NCBI GenBank assembly: GCA_035048815.1
Contig: JAUCBN010000025.1
Location: 15,524,501 to 15,588,500, forward strand
DNA: 64,000 bases
Direction of reading: 5' to 3'
DNA from: Abelmoschus esculentus
Taxonomy: Eukaryota > Streptophyta > Magnoliopsida > Malvales > Malvaceae
The notes below the pieces were generated by a model. The model had not been told where the DNA came from. It searched no databases and saw only the letters and a list, made by a program, of their open reading frames with translations. This document shows positions 47,862 through 59,230 of the stretch, one piece after another (positions within the stretch are counted from its first letter, which is position 1; each line of letters opens with the position of its first letter). Position numbers and translations under genes: made by a program.

Positions 47862-48045
47862 GAGTTATTGGTGGTTGAATTTTTTTATTCAATTATTTAA
47901 TTTTTTAAAAATAAATTAATTGATCGGGTGCTCGATATTGGAACCGGTTCTTAAAATTTAAGATTTAGTGTGACCGGTGATTACCGTGACCGTGACAAAT
48001 TCTATTCAAATTGACCAGGTACCCGGTATTAGCCACCCCTAACAG
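47862..48045 (+). mobile_element. Partial copy of the TAGGGGTGGG family, copy 2
   Basis: It matches the right half of the element at 52794-53306 in the same orientation: ATTGGTGGTTGAA, AATTGATCGGGTGCTCGATAT, GGTACCCGGTAT and a terminal GCCACCCCTA. The left half is absent. Confidence 0.6.
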
Positions 48046-48677
48046 TGGCATCACAAAGGAAGGAAAAAGGATTGCCGATTTCCATTATTTTCAATCTGTA
48101 CATAATGAAATGGTAAGAATCTTATGACTCTTTATCTTTTAATCACCCAGCCATATGAATATGTTACTTCCATCGTAGGAAGGGGAGGCCCCTCTCACTT
48201 GGGAAATTCCCAGTGACTCTCCGCTAGTCTTCACTAAAATCATACCCATTTCTATATTCCATACGGCTTGTTCTGATCATCTCAGCATCACAAAGGACAT
48301 ATCTATCTGAACACCACCTCCTTCAACCACACAAATACCCATTAATGGCAGTGTAAAAAGGTGCAAGCCCACCTGCATCGGGTAGGCCAAAGTTCGAAAC
48401 ATAACTTCATGTCTAAAACTCAAAAGAAAGTATTTATTATAGCCGACATAAGTTGTATACAGTTAATGATAAAAATAAGATTATAAGTTCAGACAAAACT
48501 TAGATATAAAGATTTTATATATATATATATTGTGGTCTTTGTACGAAGTAATATTTTACAGGGCAAGCTATGTACTTTTGGGGATGGCCAATCACAGGAG
48601 AAGGTTTATGGGAAGAAAGAATTATAATATTTCTTTACTGTTTCGCTGATTTTATATATAGAAGATAACAATGGAAG

Positions 48678-48715
<38 letters not shown>

Positions 48716-49282
48716 ATATGTATATATAAAGTGGCTTTGAACATGTGGAGATGAGAGAGAGCATGGTTGTTATCATTTCTCTTCCCAGACCTTTGTTTAA
48801 AGTCTTGGGATCGAAGGCTTAATCATGGCTTTGAGGAAGTTGTAATCATCCTCCTGTAATTGCAGTGAGCTTTCATCTTTTTTTTCTCCTTCTTTAAATA
48901 AACAAAGTGAGTGTGTTTTTTTAAGCAAAATCGTGTATCGAGGGATAGCTGCAAAAAAGTGGGGATGAAAAGAGATAAATAATTAAAGGGGGAGGGAGAA
49001 GGGATTGTTGAAGCTCTTCTCTATCTCTATCTCTCTCTTTCTCTTTCTTTCTTTCTTTTAAAGATTACTTTAAGATGGAAACTTGAAAGAGTAAAGAGGA
49101 AAAAAAAAACTGGGAAAAGTTGCTTAGCTAAAAGCATAAGGGAGGTGTATATGTGGGTGTCACCTGAACAGCTGAACTGATTTCTTTGATTAGAGTGAGA
49201 GATTCCTGGAAACTAGCAGTGTAGTGAAATTTTAATTACTCAATCTTGGGATTTTCAAGCCTTTTCTTGTTCATTTATCATT
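48046..49282. promoter_or_regulatory. bHLH gene upstream region with (TA)n and pyrimidine-rich leader
   Basis: A (TA)15 tract at 48680-48709 is followed by a short (TG) stretch. A CT-rich tract at about 49013-49062 (CTCTATCTCTATCTCTCTCTT) probably lies in the 5' UTR. Nothing coding was recognised. Confidence 0.45.
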
Positions 49283-52067
49283 ATGGAGTCTGAAAATCAC
49301 CAGCACCAGCTCCAGCTTCAAGACCAGCTTGTTGGGTTATCTTCTTCCTTAACAATCTCTCCCTGTTATGGAGTTTCAAGCACCCATTCTTGGACCCCAA
49401 CCGACCCAAGTGTTGCCTTGTAAGTTACCCTTTCTCTCTCATGAAGCTTTCTACAAATATATTTGTCTCTTCATACTTCACAGGCCATGATGAATTTTAC
49501 TTTAACCCCGGAATCTATCTCCTTTTTTTCTGATTTGATGTGCATCAATCACAATTATGTTGCTCAAAATTTACTTATTTATCAATTGTTTTTTCTCGGG
49601 AGAATATTTTCTTTTTCTTGCATTGGTTTTGGATTCCTAGAACTTGTCGGTTCACCAAGTACAGTATTTCAGATACTTCAATTTAATTATATTCTCTTTT
49701 TTCCAGGAACTCCGGCGAGTTCAATCCAAATTATAATGGGGATATATTACATTCAAGGCAGAAAAATGGCATGTCAGCATCTCCTCAGAACAGTTCCATG
49801 ATGCAAGACTGGGCTAACAGCGATGGGAGCTTCACCACCCATTCTTGCCATGGCCTAAGCGATAGTTCCTCCAGCGTCGGAGATTCTCGTCAGCTGCTTC
49901 AACAAAACTACATGAAGAATAACGAGCAAAGGGATTTGAATGATCTCAGCGAGAAACTACTGCTCAAGACAATATCTTCTGGTTTCCCGATGTTTTCTGC
50001 AGGACCAGAATTTTATTCATGTTCCCAGAATTGTTCTATACCTAGGACTCATTTTTCACCAAGTAGAGGGAGTTTCAGCCAGATTTATCCTAGTATAAAT
50101 ATTTCAAGTTTGAACCAAGCTTCTTCTCCCCCGAATATCCCGAGCTCCTTTGACACGAATTTGGAGGCATTGGATCTCTTAAATCCTGCGAGATTTAGCA
50201 GAAGCAGTAGATTTAGCTATCCTTCAGAAGATCATCATGATAATCTTGGTATATACAAAGAGATCAACCCTTCTTTTGGTCTCCATCACCACCATAATTT
50301 GCTGCAGTCAAATCAAAGGCCAGCAGCTTATTCTCCTAGTAAAGTAAGTGTTCCCTGTTCTTTCTCGTAGCAGCATTCATTTCTACTGCAAACCATGCCT
50401 CAAGTACAAAACATTATTGTAATCCCAACACTGCACTGCCACTGCCATGGCTCTGATATGTATTATATAACACCGCATGTATTTTTTACTTCATGCATTG
50501 AACTAAATCATGGAAATAAGTAGGATATGATTAATTAGTGAAACACTTTCTTAAATGATCCTAAGGGAAAACGATTGAAAAGTTGAAAGCCTTTTATTCA
50601 TATAAGTAAGAGTATTATCTTGTTCAAAACTATTCCCACCACCACAACCCTTCAGCTTTAATCGATGTATGCTTATATCTTTTCCAGAACTTTATGCCTT
50701 TATTTTATTTCTTTTTTTAAAACTTCTTTTTGGATGATCATTTAACTGATCTTTACTCTTTGCACTCCATGAAAGATATCGCCCTTCCCCACTGAAACAA
50801 CAGAGGCAAAGAGGCCCAGCATTTTAGCAGAAGCAAAGGCAACAGCAGCAGCAGCAGCCAAGAAATCTCGTTTGGAGTCACGACCCTCCTGCCCTCCCTT
50901 TAAGGTGGCCCAACAACCTTAAAAAACTTGACATTATTGATTGTTAATTTACATGTTTTCCGACCTTAAGTCTTATGTTTGGTTTTGCATCAACAGGTTA
51001 GGAAAGAGAAACTGGGTGACAGAATTGCTGCTCTACAGCAATTGGTTGCTCCTTTTGGCAAGGTAAAAGAGGAAAGAAACACAGTGATAAACAACTACCA
51101 GTAGCTGCTATACTGATAAAAAGAAAAGTAAAGAAAAGAAAACAGAAGAGATCGAGATTTATTTATTTAAGTATTTATTAGTGATATTAGTTTAAAGTTT
51201 TTGATTTGATTAGTGTGTGATTAATGGAAAATGACGAGGTTATTTTTGCATGCGGTGGTGTTGAGAATACCACAGACAGAGACAGCATCCGTACTAATGG
51301 AGGCTATTGGATACATCAAATTCCTTCAGAATCAAGTTGAGGTACTATCAGTATCATCTTCCCAAAACATTCTCCTTGAGTTTCGTGATTTCTTACATTA
51401 TTATATATTTTAACTATTCTCTGACACATTCTTAAACTATTATTTCTGCCTTAATGTGTTATGGGGCACTGCAAACCCCAACAAGCTAGGCTCTCTAGAA
51501 GTTTACCCTAAAATATTCGGGAAAAGTAGCTGGTTAGGGTTTTATCATACTTATATAGTATAATCTGTAATTGTAGGGTGTATAACCTTTAACCTTGCCA
51601 TGGGAATTTTGGTTTCTTTTGATTTTGATCAGATTTCTGTGATTCTTCGGTTCTTTTCGGCACAAAAAGAAAGACAGAAACTGTCTCCTTTTAGTTTAGA
51701 GTTCAGTCCTGGACAGAAACTGAATGACTAAGGTATTTGCTTTTGACAGACATTAAGCGTTCCGTATATGAAGTCATCTCGCAGTAAAACATCCAGATCG
51801 AAACAAGGGGTAAGCGTAACATATCTACATTTGCCTGCTGAACATAACTTGTTCATGTCATTTTATGGAACAAAGGGTATTCCAATAGTTCCAATTACAA
51901 GTATAACTTTGATGTTGAAAATTGTTTAGGGTTCAATGATGGAGGACGCACAGCGAGATCTCAAAAGTCGGGGTCTATGTCTAGTGCCATTGTCATGCAT
52001 GTCTTACGTGACTAGTGATAGCAGTGGCGGTATTTGGCCGCCGCCGCCGCATAACTTCACCGGATGA
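49283..52067 (+). CDS. bHLH110: Atypical bHLH transcription factor, bHLH110-like
   Basis: Seven exons, 49283-49419, 49707-50343, 50776-50904, 50997-51062, 51276-51341, 51750-51809 and 51930-52067, join to 410 residues. The first ~260 residues are Gln- and Ser-rich. Exon 3 has an alanine run (ATAAAAAKKSR). The bHLH lies at about 300-345: FKVRKEKLGDRIAALQQL, then loop APFGKTETASVL, then helix EAIGYIKFLQNQVETLS. The His-Glu-Arg of classical E-box binders is missing from the basic region, so this is the atypical group. The C-terminus has DLKSRGLCLVPLSCMSYV, typical of bHLH110 and relatives. It is nuclear, with unknown targets. The start is the first ATG in frame, supported by a Gln/His-rich family-like N-terminus. 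Confidence 0.9.
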
Positions 52068-52447
52068 ACTTGAGAACGACTGCAGCTAGCTAGTTTGGAA
52101 GCTAGAAGAGATATTAAAGATCTTGGGACATATATATTATGAGAAAGAATACTGATCAACTTATTGGCCCATAAGTCGGCTAGGAGAATAATAAGCATTA
52201 AGAGCCACCTCTGGTTTCAATGGAACAAATTTGGTCATCCTGTTTAAATCACAAGACGGACCAAGCTTGATCCATTAACAACATTAATCTTTGTAATTTT
52301 TTAATTTATCGTTTGTATCCTTTGACAGTGTTTCTTTCGCATTGTGTTTTGATCGATAATTTATTACAATGACTATCTTAATTAGATAGGCTGCCTAACG
52401 GCAACATATTCCTTTAATCTATTATTTTTTTTTCTCACATAATTTAT
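52068..52447. other. bHLH gene 3' flank
   Basis: Probable 3' UTR and spacer; no other feature seen. Confidence 0.35.
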
Positions 52448-52660
52448 GGGTGCAAACTATTGATTCCTTTGGTGTTTATTTTAAAACTTATTTAGGGTTT
52501 AGGGTTTAAGGTTAAAGATTATAGTTAAAATTTAGAGAATTAAGGGTAAAATATTTTTTAAGGTGTAAAATTTATGATCTAATAAGTAAAAACTAAAATT
52601 AGGGTTTAGAATTTAATTTTTAAATATTTTTTTAACGTGAGGGGTAGAAGTAAACATGAC
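52448..52660 (+). mobile_element. Telomere-like MITE, copy E
   Basis: The left end GGGTGCAAACTATTGA equals the terminus of copy A (GGGTGCAAATC). The core has TTTAGGGTTTAGGGTTTAAGG, ATTAAGGGTAAAATA and TTAGGGTTTAGAATTTAA. The right end, near GGGGTAGAAGTAAAC, resembles GAGGTAGAAGATT of copy A. No duplication is recognisable. Confidence 0.6.
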
Positions 52661-52793
52661 TAGATAACAAAAGGCTTTTGTTCCTAAAATACAAAAATAA
52701 AACTTTTTAAAACTGAAATTGTAATTTATAAGGAGAGAAAATATAATAAAAAATGTTCTCATGTTTCTTTCGTAGACCACCTATTAGAGAAAT

Positions 52794-53306
52794 TAGGGGT
52801 GGGCAAAAAACCTAATTACCTGGTTTTGGTCTCGGATACGATAAGACTTTGTAGATTTTTGTTTGATATCGGTTCTGGTGGGATCAGGACTGGATCTTGA
52901 TTTTTTTGAACTTGGTACCTGGTGGGTACCCAATAGAATTGAGATCAGTACTAAATATTCGATATTGTTTTTTTTTCTTATCAAACTTTCTCTTCATGTA
53001 TAAATAATTGAATATTATGACTAGTTTTAAAAATTTAACTTTCAAGCCTACAATATTCTAATTTTATTATTTAATATTATTATTGGTGGTTGAAATTTTC
53101 TCTCTCCAATTATTCAATTTTTTTAAGAATAAACTAATTGATCGGGTACTTGATATAGAAACCGGTTCCCACCAGTAACGGGACCAGTTCTTAAATTCAG
53201 GACCCGATGTGACCGAAATTGATTCTAATTTTTAGAAACCGGTAGTTACAGGGACCAGAACCAACTTTATTTAAATTGATTGGGTATCCGATCTTGCCCA
53301 CCCTTA
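52794..53306 (+). mobile_element. Inverted-repeat element, TAGGGGTGGG family, copy 3
   Basis: The left end is TAGGGGTGGGCAAAAAACC; the right end read inward is TAAGGGTGGGCAAGATCGG. The interior is GGTACC, GGTTCC and ACCGGTT-rich and matches 23529-24033 in inverse orientation. The 8-bp flanks agree only at 5 positions. Confidence 0.6.
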
Positions 53307-53806
53307 AAAAAACTATTATTTATATTATCACGAGATAAAATCTGATTAGTTTAATTGTACGGTCTTAATCGATAATCTTAAGTTGATAAATACAACCTGA
53401 AAATATGAAATTATTTAAATTTAAAATAATATAATTTATAATCCAATTTATTAGAAAATCCGATTTGATTAGTGAAGAATAATCTAATATGGACTTGTTT
53501 AAATATACATTTAAAATATGGGCTGAACTTATACTCTAGCTTTGAAAGCCCAAACCATTTTTTAATTAATTTATTAAATTTAAATCATTTTACCTTTTTC
53601 GTTTTCCACGATGTCTTTATTAATTAATTTATTCTTACTTTTGTCTGTCTAAACCGGAGCAGTCACGTCATTTCCGAAGATCGATTTCTTTGAACTGCCA
53701 TTGTTACTCTCTAATTTATTGCTGGTTTCGTTTTCAAATATAATCGCATCCGCACGTTATTGATCCTGGTTTACAGTTTTGACGACTGTAGAGTAATCTT
53801 TCAAAG
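53307..53806. other. Spacer and old promoter of the SEC14 relic
   Basis: AT-rich, then from about 53640 a mixed-composition stretch that is likely the former promoter and 5' UTR of the SEC14-like pseudogene. No gene. Confidence 0.35.
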
Positions 53807-55345
53807 ATGTCTGGTCCTCTCGATCGTTTCGCAAGGCCCTGTAAGTGAACTTCTCTGCTTTTCTTTTTAAAACTTTTGCTCTGTCACTTACCGATTCGGT
53901 GATTCATACATACTTATACTTTCTTGATTGTTACTTGTTGTATCATCTCTGAACTGATATTTCTGAATATTCAATTGAAATTCAGTTTTTAAGGAATAGT
54001 TGATGAACTTATTGGTAATTATGTAGGGTTTGATGGTATTATTAGTAATGATGAAAGAAAATATAGGAAATCGGATTTCGAAGTCTTTGAAGATGATAGG
54101 AAGACTAGAATTGGGAATCTTAAGAAGAAAGCGATAAAGGCATGAGAAAATTTAAACGTTCTATTAAGACGAAAAGTAATAGGAGGAAAAGCGGTCTCTA
54201 TCTTTTGATTAAGGACTTTCGAGACATCGAAGAGTTGCAGATTGTAATGAATCTAAACAGAAATCAGAAAATTACAGACAAGATTAAAAAAGAAGAAGAA
54301 ATTTCAGAGGGGTGGAGAGAGAAAAGAGAGGTTCAAGAGATTTCATTCATATCATTCGATAAACCCAAAAGAACTAAAACAACTAAAACAGAAACTTAAA
54401 ATTAATTAAGAAAACTACAGCTGACATTTTAATTATGACCCTTTACAATTGGTTGATGCTTTCCGGCAGGTGTTAATCGCGGAACAGTTGCTTCCTGCTA
54501 GACATGACGATTACGGATTATCATATGCTTCTCAGGTAGGTTGCTAATTGGATTTCAAGATTGGTTCGTTTGCACAGTGCTTATGGAAATAGGCGTTTTC
54601 TTTCAGATTCTTGAAAGCGAGGAAGTTTGACATCGAAAAAGCAAAGCATATGTGGGATAATATGATCCAATGGAGGAAAGACTTTGGTACTGATAATATT
54701 TTGGAGGTGATCCTATCTTATTGCAAGAATGCTCCACACTATCTCTGGGATCTTGGTTACTTACTGTCTCTATCCTAAATTTTAAGAACATATATAACTT
54801 CTTTATTTCCAGGTTGTTTATTTACTTGTTGCCTGGTTTTATATAGAGCAAAGCTGACTTTTTTCTTTGGATGTTATTATGATTTAATCAAGATTTTGAG
54901 TTCAGTGAGTTGAATGAGGTGTTGAAGCACTACCCTCAAGGTTATCATGGGGTGGGTAAGGAAGGAAGGCCTGTTTACATTGAATTGCTAGGAAAGTTGA
55001 ACCTGATAAGCTCGTGCGAGTCACAACTTCGGATTGATATGTAAGATACCATGTGCAGGAATTTGGAAAGTGTTTTGCAATTAAGTTTCCTGCTTGCTCC
55101 ATTGCTGCATAGAGACACATAGATTCAAGCACAACTATTTTGGATGTTCAAGGCATGGTGTGTTTTATGCTGGTTCTTATAATTTTATGGTCTTCCCAGC
55201 CATCACTTTTATGTTGGTCTAATTAGAGGTTTTTACATTTACATTACTCACTCCCAGTCATTTTTTCCACAGGGTTACAAAAACTTTAGCAAGTCTGCAA
55301 AAGATCTTGTGAAGCGGCTGCAGAAGATTGATGGTGATAACTAAT
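53807..55345 (+). pseudogene. SEC14-like phosphatidylinositol transfer protein pseudogene
   Basis: Exon 1 (53807-53840) starts MSGPLDRFAR with a good donor. Exon 2 from 54027 has SDFEVFEDDRKTRIGNLKKK, then TGA at 54143 after 50 codons; the frame resumes shifted (RKFKRSIKTKSNRRKS). Later blocks are recognisable at about 54471-54537 (VLIAEQLLPARHDDY), 54606-54705 (FLKARKFDIEKAKHMW), 54892-55160 (ELNEVLKHYPQGYHGV, KEGRPVYIE, IDSSTTILDVQG) with at least one indel and two stops, and 55273-55343 (FSKSAKDLVKRLQKIDGDN). The lipid-binding core and C-terminal nodulin part that should follow are absent. Intact SFH proteins exchange phosphoinositides at membranes. Introns are still visible, so this is a decayed gene rather than a retrocopy. 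Confidence 0.85.
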
Positions 55346-55351
55346 TTATGC

Positions 55352-55851
55352 AACAGATGAAGTCCCCAAGATCCGGATATGGTCAAAGCTAATTTTGATG
55401 CAAGCTTTGATGTATCTCGAAGTTCGTAGGTGTTATAATTAGGGATATTGATGGCTTGATAATGGCAGCAAGCTCCACTCCTCACCGGTTTGTCTTGAAT
55501 CCCGAATCGGTGGAAGCATTAGCTTGTTTACAAGCCCTGTCTCTTGCTCGAGAAATTGGTTTTAATAAGATCATAGTTAAGGGTGATTCTCTGGTAATAA
55601 TAAAGAAAATTTTACATTATAGTCAAGATTATTCGAATATCAGTTCAATAATCAACAACATCAAAGAAAAAGTCAGGATGTTCGAATGTGTCACCTTTTG
55701 TCATACACATCGTGAACAAAATCAAGTAGCAAATAGATTTGTACGAATGGAACGAGATTTCTTGTACTCACATGTTTGGATTGAAGAAGCTTCACTGAAA
55801 ATCGAAGATTTAGCTCATAAGGATCGTTGGTGGATTATCTCTCAAAATTGA
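55352..55851 (+). pseudogene. RNase H-like (RVT_3) retroelement fragment
   Basis: An RNase H fold of the plant non-LTR retroelement type. It begins around DPDMVKANFDASFD (first catalytic Asp) and is shifted in frame near 55420. It then runs on open to 55851: VIIRDIDGLIMAAS, ESVEALACLQALSLA (catalytic Glu), KGDSLVIIKK (second Asp), and HTHREQNQVANRF at the end of the domain. It starts directly after the SEC14 relic breaks off, suggesting insertion or joining there. No reverse transcriptase lies next to it. RNase H-like single-copy genes exist in plants, so a captured domain is possible, but the frameshift and missing start argue against a working gene. Confidence 0.75.
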
Positions 55852-57265
55852 TTTTAAAGTCTTTTGTTTTCGGAGTACTATATTTCTTTTTCTCGATATT
55901 TTCTTGGGACTAACTTTTCACTTTATTCTCTATTATTGTCGTTCCCCTACTTTGCAGTTGTTGGTGAAAAAGTTTTCTTTTTAGGATTTGGCTGTCCATT
56001 TGTTTTGCTTTTTGTTCTCTTTTAAACCATTATTTATTTTGGCTTTATTTAATTTTATTGCTAATAAAAAATAACCTTATCAGTTCAAAAACAAATGACA
56101 AAATATATGTTAGAACTGCCAAAAGGTTTTAAGATAATGGCTCATCACCGAAACAAGAATAACTTGTGACCTCTAAAAACAACAATTGTTCCTTTAATCG
56201 ATGAAGCTAGATGATTCGTGCTCGTTTAATTTGAATTAGTCTCTACAATAAAAGGATTAAATTGATCCAAAACTAAAAATAAAAGGACTAAATTCAATGC
56301 AAGCACTATAATAGAGGAACCTGATTTTCTTTTCTTTTTGGAATAATGGACTTGCCAAAAAAAGAATTAAACATTTGCTATATTTAAACTAATTTCAATA
56401 TCTACTTAGATTTAACCAATATTCTGACACATAAACTATGTTCTTGGAACATGAAATGAGAAGACTGCATGCATGTCTTTAAGTCTCCCCAAGTAGGATT
56501 TTTTCCACATAAATACATCAATGGAAGCTATAAACCTATCTAATTAAGTTTGATTGAATATGATCACATTCATGTGTGACAAATAAATTATCAACGCTTC
56601 ACATTTTTATAATACAAGAAGAGATCGACATATGATGAAATTATCATTGCAAAAGACATGATGTTTTGATAAAATCATCACCGAATCACGATTACTATGT
56701 CGCTTGTTAAGATTAAATGATATTTATAATTTTTTTTCAAACATCAAGGTCAATGTAAAAGGGTTTCCAAGATTAATCCACGTTATCACTAATTATTAAA
56801 AAAATATATATTTATTACCATTGAATATAAAAAAAAAATAAGAACACATAACATTCCAACTATAGGTTAAATTCATTAATTATAGAAAAAAACATTTTTG
56901 GATCGTGGAGATATTTATTTGCATACCTATAAAATAAACGTGTTTTTTGTGTGTCATGTGCTGCCTACCTCCAAGCAAGCCTAGGACATCCTGAACCACA
57001 AGGTTACCCAAACCGGCAACTCGATCGGTCCACGGTACTAAATCTTGGACAGAAATCGACGGTGCTCTTTCAACGTGTGGGGAAATGGTTTAATCTGAAC
57101 GCGTGGGAAAAGGATTTAGTTTCTGCACATGCCAAACGTGCAAGAATAACGTGGTTAATGTAAAAATATTGAGCGCCTTTCAAAATGGTTGGACTCTTTT
57201 GTCAATGTCCTGCTTTTGGAATTAGGCCTAAATGAGTACGAAAACATGTACTATGCACCTAAAAT
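55852..57265. other. Spacer with one SINE and a GC-richer island
   Basis: Mostly AT-rich. At 56950-57170 the sequence is richer in G and C and open for 70 codons, with no recognisable family; it may be a relic. Confidence 0.35.
56159..56224 (-). mobile_element. tRNA-derived SINE, copy 5 (truncated)
   Basis: On the minus strand: GAGCACGAATCATCTAGC, TTCATCGATTAAAGGAACA (A-box region), TTTTTAGAGGTCACAAGTT, then broken off inside the B box. Only about 66 bp remain. Confidence 0.6.
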
Positions 57266-57793
57266 TAGGGACGAACAAAACTCGATTCGATTTAAAAATC
57301 GAATAATTTAGTTAGATTCGAGACGAATCTTTTTAGTTTGAATCAATTCGAATATTATAAATTTTTTACTCAATTTAAAAAAAATTAAATAAAGTTTGAA
57401 TTATAAAATAAACACTCAAATAACTTATCTTTTTAGTAGTTAAAGAATTATTTTTAAGTTCGAGATGAGTCTTTCAATTTTTTATTATATATATTGAATA
57501 TAAAAATATGAAAAAAATATTATCACATACGAAAAAATATAAAGATATATATATATATATACATATCTTATATGATTAAAGAAAGTTATTAAAATTTGAA
57601 TCAAATTATGTCATCACATCATAAATAGTTACAATTAAATTTTTATAGGAACTCAAAAACTCGAATCGACTCAACATGAATTTCATAAAGTCGACTCAAA
57701 TTGAAAAAAATCATAAAGTTTGAGTTGTAAAATATGATTTGTCTACTCAAATAACTCAAATTTTTACTCGACTTGATCAAATACTCACCCCTA
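57266..57793. mobile_element. hAT-like non-autonomous element with 8-bp TSD
   Basis: It begins TAGGGACGAACAAAACTCG and ends, from the right, TAGGGGTGAGTATTTGATC. The flanks CCTAAAAT (57258-57265) and CCTAAAAC (57794-57801) agree at 7 of 8. The interior is AT-rich with GATTCGA, ACTCGA and TCGAATCG words in inverted arrangement, like the elements at 27780 and 39537. Confidence 0.72.
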
Positions 57794-57808
57794 CCTAAAA
57801 CCATTTTT

Positions 57809-57937
57809 AGGAGTGTGCATTCGGTTAATTCGGTCGGTGGCAGAACCAAATTAACTGAAATTTTTAAAATCTTAATCGTTAACCGAACCGAATTTCCTTT
57901 AACTGAATTAATTGAACCGAAATTATTTTGGTTAATT
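57809..57937. repeat. GGTTAATTCGGTTAA-type repeat fragment
   Basis: Worn, internally repetitive stretch of GGTTAATT, AACCGAA and TTAACTGAA words in both orientations. It abuts the pararetrovirus-like sequence on its right, so an element boundary or rearrangement point lies near 57937. Confidence 0.5.
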
Positions 57938-58680
57938 AACTCTTTCAAATATTATATTGATCCAAAAGATCCAAAATTTACAACTCATTCTACGATCCAA
58001 ATTCTCAGAATCCTTAGACCAAGAGATTGGGGTGAAAATCTAATGACTTTGATGAAATTCCCAACCTCATTTTCTGAGAAAATTATCCATTGTATACATT
58101 TCTCATATTGGGATTACTAAACAGCCTAAAATCTTGCCTTTTTTTATGAATAACCCACATATGAGATTTATGGACGAACTACTGAAATATTACCATAAAA
58201 AATCCAAGTTCTTTGGCCAAAATTTGTTGAAAGATTCCAACCCAAACCATACCAAAAATACATATCCCTTGTCCTTCATTTTTTCTCAAAATTATGTATT
58301 TTCTGAATTGTTTCTTGGGGATATAATTACGAAGATAATGAAGAAACAAATTTTTGTTGGTTGATCAGAACTTTCAAGACCAAATGGTGGGATAAATTCA
58401 ATGATGAAAAATATGACACCAAATATTTAAAAGATTTCTTTATCAAAAATTTGAACCTTTGCAAAACACTTATTTCTGATAAGGACTCAACAAGATTTTT
58501 ACAAGCAAAATCAAATGCAAGTGCAGTCCTAGTTCAAGCTACAAGTAAGAAAGAATATAAAAAAATTGATGGCAGAAATGCTAAGTTTAATGAGTTCTGA
58601 ATCAGAGGAAGAAGACAAAGACAAAGCTTCTTAGTCATCTTCAATTAAAACTATTGACTTGGTAGAAGATAACACCTCTG
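57938..58680 (+). pseudogene. Pararetrovirus 3'-terminal ORF remnant (KWWDKF motif)
   Basis: Broken frames with RPRDWGENLMTLMKF, then FFMNNPHMRFMDELLKYYHKK, then TFKTKWWDKFNDEKYDTKY and FLQAKSNASAVLVQA. The Trp-rich pattern is, as far as I recall, typical of the last coding region of petuvirus/florendovirus-like endogenous elements. Stops and frame changes occur at about 58121 and 58363 and near 58600. It lies upstream of the movement-protein remnant, as expected if the copy is a permuted or tandem piece of a circular genome. Confidence 0.55.
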
Positions 58681-58989
58681 ACACAATTATCAAAACAAAA
58701 AAGAAGTAAAGACCAAAATATCATGCACATGAAAAACATGGAGACAACCTTTCAAGATTTCAAAGCCAAAAAAAAAGTGATACAAATATTTCACAGAAAA
58801 ATTATCACAAAAATCAATAATATAGTGCTACCAATAATGCAATATTAGTACTAGTAAAAATGTTAGAAATAATATAATATTAGTTATTGTAATTCCCACA
58901 ATGTTACGGGACAAAAATTAAAAATATGCCAATAGTGGAAGAATATTGTAGATTCCCAAATAATGTTGTAAAAAGAGGATAGAGTCCTT

Positions 58990-58996
58990 TATAAAA
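58990..58996 (+). promoter_or_regulatory. Putative TATA box of the pararetroviral promoter
   Basis: TATAAAA at 58990-58996 sits in the non-coding stretch between the tail ORF fragment and the movement-protein remnant, where the full-length RNA promoter of this family lies. The ~600-bp distance to the first start codon fits a long leader. A worn primer-binding-like TGGTAT occurs at 59227-59232. Activity is not implied. Confidence 0.4.
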
Positions 58997-59230
58997 AGAC
59001 TCAAAATCAATGTAAAAGGCACGCTAAACTTTTTTCAGAATTCAATATCAAAGTTCCTATTGTTCAAAATTAATTGTCTTCGTATTTATTTTTTTTTAAA
59101 ATTTTTATATTTTAAACTTTAATTTTTAAAATTAAAATTTTAAATATCAAAATTAAAAATTATATTATCAAAATCAAAATTTCAATTTATTTTAATTCCA
59201 TCCATCCTCAGATCTACGAGACTAATTGGT

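Noticed and set aside
57773..58120. 115-codon open frame starting in the GGTTAATT repeat
   Set aside because: It spans the junction between a simple repeat and the pararetrovirus; only its right part resembles coding sequence.
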